A stretch of DNA of 9,559 bases. It comes from Candidatus Aminicenans sakinawicola JGI OTU-1 (GTDB lineage: Bacteria > Acidobacteriota > Aminicenantia > Aminicenantales > Aminicenantaceae). This document shows positions 1 through 5,897 of the stretch, one piece after another. Position 1 is the first letter of the stretch, and every line of letters begins with the position of its first letter. Both the position numbers and the translations under genes were made by a program. The stretch spans positions 1-9,559 of the forward strand of contig AWNV01000090.1 of NCBI GenBank assembly GCA_000493965.1, in the 5' to 3' direction. Under the pieces are notes generated by a model. That model saw nothing but the letters and a program-made list of their open reading frames with translations, did not search any database and had not been told where the DNA came from.

Positions 1-64
1 CTAGAGAAACAATAGTCTCAAATTTCTTTCCGCAATTTTTACAAATAAATTCATATATAGGCAT
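1..64 (-). CDS. FmdB-type zinc-ribbon protein, 5' fragment cut by the window edge
   Basis: The minus strand opens with ATG at 64 and reads 21 codons, beginning MPIYEFICKNCG, before the window ends. It is identical in DNA to the first 64 bases of the complete gene at 3645-3860, including the first CxxC pair of the zinc ribbon. It starts 9 nt after the ridA stop codon, so the two would be translated together. Whether a full second copy lies to the left, or this is only a duplicated end produced by a chimeric joint or by assembly, cannot be decided here. I favour the second, because the complete copy at 3645 continues this reading frame perfectly. Confidence 0.75.
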   Translation of the reverse strand, partial: MPIYEFICKNCGKKFETIVSL

Positions 65-95
65 AATATTACTCTATTGTATTACAGCTACAGCC
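1..95. repeat. Left arm of a perfect 95-bp inverted repeat
   Basis: These bases are the exact reverse complement of 3614-3708. The match starts at the first base of the window, so it may continue to the left out of view. It ends at position 95, where the next base differs (the complement of 96 is A, while 3613 is G). The arm holds the last six codons and stop of ridA, the 9-nt spacer, and the first 21 codons of an fmdB-like gene, all on the minus strand. Its content is ordinary coding sequence, not an insertion-sequence end or recombinase site that I can recognise. Confidence 0.97.
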
Positions 96-454
96 TCAAT
101 TTCAACTTTAACATCTTTTGGAAGGCGTGCAACTTGAACTGCTGCCCTGGCGGGGTAAGGAGCGTTGAAAAACTCGCTATATACACTATTCATCCTGCTG
201 AAATCGTTCATGTCATTGAGAAAAACCGTACATTTGATAACGTTGTCAAAAGAACTCCCTGCAGCTTCAATAACAGCCTTTAGGTTATTTAAAGCAAGCC
301 GTGTCTGTTCTTCTATGCTCCCTGTATTTAACTCTCCGGTTGTGGGATTAATGGGAATTTGTCCTGACGCAAAGATAAAACCATTAGCTGATATTGCCTG
401 GGAGTAAGGGCCGATTGCTTTAGGGGCATTTTCAGTTTTAATTTCTTTTTTCAT
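74..454 (-). CDS. ridA: RidA family reactive imine/enamine deaminase
   Basis: This 126-residue protein has the usual RidA length (E. coli RidA has 128). RidA proteins are cytoplasmic homotrimers that hydrolyse 2-aminoacrylate and other enamines/imines released by PLP enzymes, protecting those enzymes. Visible hallmarks are the AIGPYSQA motif (Tyr17), FASGQIP near 28-34, the PARAAV segment with Arg103 (equivalent to catalytic Arg105 of E. coli), and VEIEAVAV near the C terminus with Glu118. I chose the ATG at 454 because AGGAG lies 7 nt upstream and MKKEIKTENAPKAIGPYSQ is the normal N terminus. An in-frame ATG at 541 would add 29 residues with a basic start and a hydrophobic core, but has no visible ribosome site. 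The gene follows the epimerase on the same strand and precedes an fmdB-like start by 9 nt. The last six codons and stop recur at 3615-3635. Confidence 0.93.
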   Translation of the reverse strand: MKKEIKTENAPKAIGPYSQAISANGFIFASGQIPINPTTGELNTGSIEEQTRLALNNLKAVIEAAGSSFDNVIKCTVFLNDMNDFSRMNSVYSEFFNAPYPARAAVQVARLPKDVKVEIEAVAVIQ

Positions 455-461
455 ATATTTA

Positions 462-466
462 CTCCT
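462..466 (-). promoter_or_regulatory. Ribosome binding site of ridA (AGGAG)
   Basis: AGGAG on the minus strand sits 7 nt before the ATG at 454. It decides the start in favour of the 126-residue form over the longer form that would begin at 541. Confidence 0.75.
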
Positions 467-571
467 TTTTTTACAGAAAAATAAACTTGGACTTATTAAG
501 GCCAAGCAGCCAAAAGTGATGATGGCATCTCTTCTTTTCATATCTATCGGTATTATGAATAATTCGGGTCA

Positions 572-599
572 AATATTAATAGTAATTTTATTTTCTCAA
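572..599 (-). promoter_or_regulatory. Possible sigma-70-type promoter for ridA
   Basis: In the short gap between the epimerase stop and ridA, the minus strand reads TTGAGA (594-599), a 16-nt spacer, then AATATT (572-577). The -35 matches consensus at 5 of 6 positions and the -10 at 4 of 6. In DNA this rich in A and T, such matches arise easily by chance. If real, it would give a leader of about 110 nt before the ridA start at 454 and would let ridA and the genes after it be expressed apart from the epimerase. Confidence 0.25.
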
Positions 600-605
600 A
601 TTATT

Positions 606-1556
606 TTAGCTTTGGGCGACAAAATTACTTTCCATCCATCTAACGGTGTTTATTAATCCTTCTTTTAGGCTGATTTTTGGAGTATACGCAAGAATTCGTT
701 TTGCTTCAGAAATATCGGCTAACGAATGGAAAACATCGCCTTTCCTAGCGGATTCATATTTTGGCACTATGTTCTTTTCTGTAATTTCCTCTAAAATTTC
801 TAATAATTTATTTATGTCAACTCTTGAGCCTGTTGCAATATTGATTGTTTCTCCATGAGTTTTTTTTACCTGACTGGCCAGGATATTGGCATGGACCACA
901 TTTTCTACGAATGTGAAGTCTCTGGTTTGTTCACCATTTCCGTAAATTGTTGGAGTCTTATCCGTCAGGAGGGCTTGAATGAATTTAGGGATTACAGCTG
1001 AATATTGGGATTTGGGGTCTTGTCTTGGGCCAAACACATTGAAGTAGCGCAGTATTATAGTTTCCAATCCATAAATTGAGCTGAATATTTTGCAATAATA
1101 TTCGCCAACAAGCTTCGTAAGTGCATATGGGGAAAGGGGATAAGAAGGCATGTTTTCTTTTTTTGGAAGAACAGGTGTATCACCATAAACGGAAGAAGAT
1201 CCTGCATAGATTACTCTTTTGACCTGGCTGTCACGGGATGCAATAAGAATATTCAAGGTTCCATTAATGTTGGTTTCATTAGAGGCAAGTGGATTTTCAA
1301 TTGATCTTGGTACAGAAGGAAGGGCAGCTTGATGAAAAACACACTCAATTCCTTTCATTGCCATTCGAACCGTTGCTAAATCGCATATATCTCCTTCAAT
1401 AAGATGTATTTTAGTACGTAAGTTAGCAAGATTATCCATGTTTCCAGTAGATAAGTTGTCGATTACTCTTACTGGAAGTTTTCTTTTGACCAGGTTGTGA
1501 ACAATATTTGAGCCTATAAAGCCTGCTCCTCCTGTTACTAAATACTTTGCTTCCAT
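606..1556 (-). CDS. NAD-dependent nucleotide-sugar 4-epimerase (GalE/WbpP-like)
   Basis: This 316-residue extended short-chain dehydrogenase/reductase has the expected family length. The Rossmann motif GGAGFIG is at 9-15, the ribose-binding DNLSTGN at 33-39, GDICD at 55-59, the catalytic-site serines in GSSSVYG at 119-125, and the catalytic pair Tyr144/Lys148 in SPYALTK. FHQAALPSVPRSIENP (74-89) and FNVFGPRQDP (172-181) resemble WbpP-type UDP-N-acetylglucosamine/glucose 4-epimerases more than classic GalE, but substrate cannot be settled from sequence. The product would supply UDP-galactose, UDP-GalNAc or a uronate for surface polysaccharide. GGAG lies about 9 nt before the ATG. The gene sits 39 bp after the HD-GYP gene on the same strand and is probably co-transcribed with it. 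No glycosyltransferases are in view. Confidence 0.9.
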   Translation of the reverse strand: MEAKYLVTGGAGFIGSNIVHNLVKRKLPVRVIDNLSTGNMDNLANLRTKIHLIEGDICDLATVRMAMKGIECVFHQAALPSVPRSIENPLASNETNINGTLNILIASRDSQVKRVIYAGSSSVYGDTPVLPKKENMPSYPLSPYALTKLVGEYYCKIFSSIYGLETIILRYFNVFGPRQDPKSQYSAVIPKFIQALLTDKTPTIYGNGEQTRDFTFVENVVHANILASQVKKTHGETINIATGSRVDINKLLEILEEITEKNIVPKYESARKGDVFHSLADISEAKRILAYTPKISLKEGLINTVRWMESNFVAQS

Positions 1557-1595
1557 TTTGTTTTTTCTCCATTCACAGTAATCTTTTTTACGGAG

Positions 1596-2933
1596 TTAAA
1601 TGAGTTCAAGGTATTTTTTCCCATCCCCAAAAGGGTTAAGGGCATTCTTTATCTTAAGATACTCTTTTGTTTCTTCCAGATCAATAAGTTCTCTTTTTTC
1701 TAAGGGAAAAATGACTTCTACTATAGGGCAGAAAATATCCTGTTCGTTTTCCTCCCTTACTACAGCAATTCTAGTATCGGTCAAAGAAACGACAGTTCCT
1801 ATAGGCCAAATACCCATTATTTTGAAGAATTTCTCTATAAGTTCAGGGTCGAATTGTCTGCCTTTTCCTTTCATCATTAACTTATAAATTCTAATGGGCG
1901 GGTAGTACTTTTTATATGTTCTCCGTTGGGCAAGTGCATCATAGGTATTGCACATGGACACTATTAGGGAGGCAATATGAGGCTTTCGAGGAAATGACAA
2001 TTTAGGATAGCCTTTTAGATCGAAATGGAGGTGGTGTTCAAAAGCAACAACTGCGGATAATGCCCCTAAAGAGTCTGATTGCTCCAGGAGAATATGGGCT
2101 CCTAATACAGAGTGATCTTTCATTTGATCGAATTCATCTTTAGATAATTTAGATTCTTTTTTGATTATCTGTTTGGAGATATGAATCTTTCCAATGTCGT
2201 GGAATAAGGCAGCAATTCCTATATCTATGACATCGTCCTGTGGGAACCCAAATTTTGAGGATATATACATAGATAGAATGCTAACGTTCAAAAGATGTGC
2301 AAATGGTACAAGGTCTTTTTCCTTTATGGAAATTAGATTAAGTAATTCCTGGTAGTTCCCCATGAAGTTTTCAATAAGGTTTAAAATATTGAACTTCAAA
2401 TTAAGATAATCAATTTCCTCCATGTTTAGAACTTTGTCAACAACATTTGAAAATGATTCTAGTGAATTTTCGTATTGCTTCGTAAAATTTTCAGGCTTTT
2501 TAATTTGTTCCTTGTCTTGAGAAACGGCTCTGATTTTGCCTGTCTTTATGTTTTTAATGCCGTGAAGTACTAAAGCTTTTTGAATATCGATTTGAGTTTC
2601 TTCTTTGGATGCTGTTAGAAGAGAAATAAACTTTATTAATTCCTCTTTTTTCATAGCTTGATGAAAATATATCCTCTCGATTTCTTTTTCCTGTAAATAA
2701 AGAACCAACGGCTTTATTTTTTTGCTGATGTCAAAAAATATCTCATTTTCCCATGCCAGCTCTTCATTGAGTATGCCAATAACCATTTCTTTTTTTTCAT
2801 TCAAGATTTCTTTTAAGATTGTATATGTTTTTTCAGTAAGCTCTAAGAACATCGGGTGCTCTTCGGAGTATATTTTTCCTGCTTGTATTGCACCAGCAAG
2901 CTTCAATATAGAGTTTTTAACTTTTTCTATCAT
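1596..2933 (-). CDS. HD-GYP domain protein with altered signature residues
   Basis: HD-GYP proteins typically hydrolyse cyclic di-GMP with a di- or tri-iron HD site. In this 445-residue protein, residues 1-150 are a helical region I do not recognise, ~195-345 is the HD-GYP core, and ~375-430 may be a small beta-rich tail. Seen in the core are His213, the HD pair His245/Asp246 in ALFHDIGKI, His274 and His280 in MKDHSVLGAH, and His300/His301. The signature normally HHExxDGxGYP reads HHLHFDLKGYP (300-310), so the Glu and first Gly are gone while GYP remains. The late Asp usual before xxDAL is Asn329 (CNTYDAL). Activity may therefore be weak, altered or lost, leaving a binding role. There is no signal peptide or obvious membrane segment, so it is probably cytoplasmic. 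It overlaps the HEAT-like gene by 17 nt, which suggests coupled translation and a shared function. Confidence 0.88.
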   Translation of the reverse strand: MIEKVKNSILKLAGAIQAGKIYSEEHPMFLELTEKTYTILKEILNEKKEMVIGILNEELAWENEIFFDISKKIKPLVLYLQEKEIERIYFHQAMKKEELIKFISLLTASKEETQIDIQKALVLHGIKNIKTGKIRAVSQDKEQIKKPENFTKQYENSLESFSNVVDKVLNMEEIDYLNLKFNILNLIENFMGNYQELLNLISIKEKDLVPFAHLLNVSILSMYISSKFGFPQDDVIDIGIAALFHDIGKIHISKQIIKKESKLSKDEFDQMKDHSVLGAHILLEQSDSLGALSAVVAFEHHLHFDLKGYPKLSFPRKPHIASLIVSMCNTYDALAQRRTYKKYYPPIRIYKLMMKGKGRQFDPELIEKFFKIMGIWPIGTVVSLTDTRIAVVREENEQDIFCPIVEVIFPLEKRELIDLEETKEYLKIKNALNPFGDGKKYLELI

Positions 2934-3613
2934 TCCACTTCTTTAAAACTTTTATTGCCTGTTCTCTTAGCTTTCTGTTCCAGAAAAATTTCCTTTTGCT
3001 TAAAGGCAGCAAATAGTCCCTTGCTACCATGATCTCCTTTTCTTCGACTATTTTTATATGTTCTATAAGTATTCTGTTTTTTATTCCAAATGGGGATCGA
3101 ATAAAAAACATTTTTTCAAGGGCGGTCTTTTTTATATTTTCATTTTTTATAAAGATTACGAGAACCTCTCCTTTTAAAGTATAATCCTTCTTTTTTAGAA
3201 TGGGAAAAAGAAATTTTTCATCGAACTCTGAGAGTTTTTGCATTGCCTTCAATACTATTATTTTAGTGAAGTGACTGCCTAATAAAAAAATATTTTTCAA
3301 AATAACAAAGGATTTAGGAGAATCAATCATTTTAAGGCATTCGATCATTTTTTCAAGAAATCTTATGTCAGAAGTTTTTTGTTCCAGATTTATGTTGAAA
3401 TAAAACAAATATTCTGGAAAAAATTTAAAGAAGCTTTGCAGTATATAGATTGTGACTTTATTTTCTGTGAATATTTTTTTTAGATAAATATTAACATCTG
3501 AGTTGCTTTTGCCAAGCTCTTCAATAAAGTATTCGAAATATAATGAAACCTCCCCTTCTAGGATACTATCCTCTATATAATCTGTAATAAATGAAATGAT
3601 TTTTGAAAATATG
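2917..3613 (-). CDS. HEAT-repeat-like helical protein, 5' end missing at the joint
   Basis: The minus-strand frame is open from the joint at 3613 down to TAA at 2917, about 231 readable codons, but no ATG or GTG start lies in it. The first usable codon is TTG at 3408, in the middle of a conserved-looking helical stretch and without a ribosome site. The protein is a string of amphipathic helices rich in Lys, Leu, Ile and Phe. The end, KRKFFWNRKLREQAIKVLKKW, resembles the last repeat of HEAT-like proteins often encoded beside HD-domain genes. It overlaps the HD-GYP start by 17 nt, so the two probably act together, perhaps as partner and scaffold. Read across the joint, the frame meets a stop at 3643-3645 without a credible start, so I believe the true 5' end is lost. 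Family assignment is tentative. Confidence 0.6.
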
Positions 3614-3614
3614 G
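3613..3614. other. Joint between inverted and direct segments
   Basis: To the left, minus-strand genes end in a start-less HEAT-like frame. To the right, the plus strand begins in the last codons of ridA and runs on into the fmdB-like gene. The intact ridA lies at 74-454 in the opposite orientation. The DNA is therefore arranged as reverse complement of (H plus R) followed by R and the rest, where R is the 95-bp repeat and H is 96-3613. Two genes are broken exactly here, the HEAT-like gene at its 5' end and the second ridA copy. This is the mark of a rearrangement or a chimeric fusion. Confidence 0.85.
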
Positions 3615-3708
3615 GCTGTAGCTGTAATACAATAGAGTAATATTATGCCTATATATGAATTTATTTGTAAAAATTGCGGAAAGAAATTTGAGACTATTGT
3701 TTCTCTAG
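3614..3708. repeat. Right arm of the perfect 95-bp inverted repeat
   Basis: Exact reverse complement of 1-95. It contains the last six codons and stop of ridA (3615-3635), a 9-nt spacer, and the first 64 bases of the complete fmdB-like gene. The arms are separated by 3518 bp. Perfect identity with no drift, even at third codon positions, means the duplication is very recent or artificial. Confidence 0.97.
3615..3635 (+). pseudogene. 3' remnant of ridA (last six codons and stop)
   Basis: The plus strand reads Ala-Val-Ala-Val-Ile-Gln-stop, identical in DNA to the end of the intact ridA at 74-94 on the other strand. Upstream of it the ridA sequence stops abruptly and the HEAT-like gene begins in the reverse direction. 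It has no start codon and is not a gene. Its value is as proof that the fmdB-like gene at 3645 once followed ridA with a 9-nt spacer, as it does at the left edge. Confidence 0.85.
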
Positions 3709-3860
3709 GCAAAGAAAAGGATGTCTTCTGTGTAAAATGCGGAAGTCATGATATTCAAAAATGCATCTCTTCTTTTGGAATAAAAGGAACTGACAAAAAC
3801 ACAAATTCTTCTAACGGTTGCTCCACTTGCTCAAGCGGAACCTGCAGTTTATGCAAATAA
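3645..3860 (+). CDS. FmdB-type zinc-ribbon protein with cysteine-rich tail
   Basis: This 71-residue protein has the FmdB-family N terminus MPIYEFICKNCGKKFE and a four-cysteine zinc ribbon (Cys8, Cys11, Cys29, Cys32). The family is named after a putative regulator of a formamidase/formate-related operon, and its real role is poorly known. After a short linker (Cys40, then a Ser/Asn-rich stretch) comes a tail CSTCSSGTCSLCK with Cys59, Cys62, Cys67 and Cys70, which could bind a second metal ion or form disulphides. A weak GAG ribosome site lies about 8 nt before the ATG, and in the natural order the ridA stop is only 9 nt upstream, so coupled translation is likely. hyuA follows after 33 nt. I would not assign it a specific function. 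Confidence 0.9.
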   Translation: MPIYEFICKNCGKKFETIVSLGKEKDVFCVKCGSHDIQKCISSFGIKGTDKNTNSSNGCSTCSSGTCSLCK

Positions 3861-3893
3861 TTCTTGAATACCTACATTTACTCATTGTTTAAA

Positions 3894-5897
3894 ATGGCTG
3901 AAATTAGAATTGGTGTCGATACTGGAGGTACATTCACTGATTTTTTTATCTCTATTAATGGAAAATTTGAGATAAAAAAAATCCCTTCTACACCCAGTAA
4001 TCCTTCTCTATCTATTATTGAAGGAATAAAAGAATTTGTTCGCAGCAGTGTGCCTCTTCTAGTTATTCACGGGACAACCGTAGCCACAAATTCCCTTCTT
4101 GAAAGGAAAGGAGGGAAAATTGCATTGATCACAACCAAGGGATTTGAGGATATTATTTTCATAGGACGGCAAGTAAGACTCAATCTATACAGCTTGAAAG
4201 CCGAACCAAGGGTTCCCCTTCTTTCCAGCAAGCATTGTTTTGGAATAAAAGAAAGAACATCATCAGCAGGAAAAATCGAGATAAATATTTCTACGGTTGA
4301 ATTAAATAAGATTCTTAACAAAATTGAAAAAATTCATACAGAAGCTGTTGCAGTATCACTTATTAACTCTTTTGCAAATCCAGCTAATGAAAAAATTATT
4401 CTAAAAGAACTTAAAAAGAAAAAAATTATGGTTTCCGTTTCAAGTAAGATTCTCCCCGAATACCGTGAATATGAAAGAACGACTGTCACAGTTGTAAATG
4501 CATATCTAATGCCGGTTATCAGCCAATACTTGACTGACCTAACAAAAAAGATGCCCGAAGCAGAGCTCCGGATAATGCAATCAAACGAAGGACATATTTC
4601 TCCTGCAACAGCAAAAAAAGAACCTATACGGACAGCACTTTCAGGACCGGCAGGGGGAGTTGTCGCTGCCTTTCATATAATTAAGGCCGCAGGTTTTCAA
4701 AAAATAATCACTCTTGATATGGGAGGAACATCTTCTGATGTATCTCTAATAGACGGGAAAATCAGGAGAACAAATGAAAGTACTATCGGCAACTTTCCTG
4801 TTCGTCTGCCTATGATTAATATCCATACTGTTGGTGCTGGAGGGGGATCTATAGCATATGTTGACAGCGGAGGTTCTCTAAGAGTTGGCCCTCAAAGTGC
4901 AGGAGCAGTTCCAGGACCAGCCTGCTATGGTCAAGGAATTTATCCGACTGTAACAGATGCAAATCTTATCCTTGGACGGCTCTCTCCGGAATTCTTTCTT
5001 GGAGGCCGCATGAAGATTTTTCCGGATAAAAGTTTAAATATTTTGAAAATACTTTCAAAAAAAATTAACAAATCTATTATTGAAACAGCTGCAGGCATAA
5101 TTGAAATTGCTAATGCAAACATGGAAAAGGCCATCCGGGTTATCTCTATCGAACAGGGATTCGATCCCAGAAACTTTGCACTATTTTCTTTTGGAGGAGC
5201 TGGCGGAATGCATGCTGTTGAAATAGCTGCTAATTTGAAAATGCCAAAAGTTATTATTCCCAAAAATGCAGGAGTTCTTTCTGCCATAGGACTGTTACTG
5301 GCCGATTCCATAAAAGATTACTCGAAATCTGTTTTAAAACTCACAGAGGAAATTAAGTGGGAAAAATTAGAAGGATATTTTGCCAAACTCTGTCAAAAAA
5401 GCCTCAACGATATGCAAAAGGAAGGATTTAAACCAGAACAAGTAAAGATTTTTCGTTTCCTTGACCTTAGATATTTTGGACAATCCTACGAAATCACAAT
5501 TCCAGTTACCGGTAAGAATTTTCATGGTTTGTCCTTTGTATCTGAATTTCACAATACTCATCAAAAGCTCTATTCTTATCATCACCACGACAGGCCAGTC
5601 GAGATTGTGAATATTAGAGTCAAAGCGGTTGGTATAAACAAAAAAATCAGGCTTAAAAAGTTCTCTATTGAAAATCAAGATCCAAAAAATGCTTTTTTTA
5701 AAAAACAAACTCTATTCTATAAAGGCAAAAAACTTACGGCCTCTGTATTTAAACGGTCTATGCTTAAAGCAGGAAATATGATTAACGGGCCTGCACTTGT
5801 TGTGGATCATGAATCAACAACATTTCTCCCTCCTGCATATACATTAAAAACTGACAGTTTCTTAAATCTTATTATCCAAAAAACAAAACATTTATAA
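3894..5897 (+). CDS. hyuA: Hydantoinase/5-oxoprolinase/acetone-carboxylase family, HyuA-type subunit
   Basis: HyuA-type subunits carry an actin-like ATPase fold and phosphorylate or activate the substrate for the HyuB partner, as in N-methylhydantoinase, 5-oxoprolinase and acetone/acetophenone carboxylases. From the ATG at 3894 the protein has 667 residues, normal for the family. Seen are the first phosphate loop GVDTGGTFTD (7-16), HGTTVATNSLLERKG (59-73), VNAYLMP (201-207), the second phosphate motif DMGGTSSDVS (275-284), GPACYG (341-346), the adenosine-side motif FGGAGGMHAV (433-442), and PKNAGVLSAIG (456-466), with a C-terminal domain to NGPALVVDHEST. An in-frame TTG at 3864 would add ten residues, but MAEIRIGVDTGG is the usual start. 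No strong ribosome site precedes 3894, so reinitiation after the fmdB-like gene is possible. The stop overlaps the hyuB ATG by one base (TAATG). Substrate is unresolved. Confidence 0.92.
   Translation: MAEIRIGVDTGGTFTDFFISINGKFEIKKIPSTPSNPSLSIIEGIKEFVRSSVPLLVIHGTTVATNSLLERKGGKIALITTKGFEDIIFIGRQVRLNLYSLKAEPRVPLLSSKHCFGIKERTSSAGKIEINISTVELNKILNKIEKIHTEAVAVSLINSFANPANEKIILKELKKKKIMVSVSSKILPEYREYERTTVTVVNAYLMPVISQYLTDLTKKMPEAELRIMQSNEGHISPATAKKEPIRTALSGPAGGVVAAFHIIKAAGFQKIITLDMGGTSSDVSLIDGKIRRTNESTIGNFPVRLPMINIHTVGAGGGSIAYVDSGGSLRVGPQSAGAVPGPACYGQGIYPTVTDANLILGRLSPEFFLGGRMKIFPDKSLNILKILSKKINKSIIETAAGIIEIANANMEKAIRVISIEQGFDPRNFALFSFGGAGGMHAVEIAANLKMPKVIIPKNAGVLSAIGLLLADSIKDYSKSVLKLTEEIKWEKLEGYFAKLCQKSLNDMQKEGFKPEQVKIFRFLDLRYFGQSYEITIPVTGKNFHGLSFVSEFHNTHQKLYSYHHHDRPVEIVNIRVKAVGINKKIRLKKFSIENQDPKNAFFKKQTLFYKGKKLTASVFKRSMLKAGNMINGPALVVDHESTTFLPPAYTLKTDSFLNLIIQKTKHL

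Noticed and set aside
1..3708. Phase-variable DNA inverton controlled by the 95-bp arms
   Set aside because: No recombinase gene is in view, the arms are plain coding sequence, and inversion would leave the HEAT-like gene without a start in both states.
3864..3893. TTG start for hyuA adding ten residues
   Set aside because: No ribosome site precedes it, and family proteins begin close to the GVDTGGTFTD loop, which fits the ATG at 3894.
4940..5311. Minus-strand 123-residue open frame inside hyuA
   Set aside because: It is a shadow of a strongly conserved HyuA region with no ribosome site or family features.
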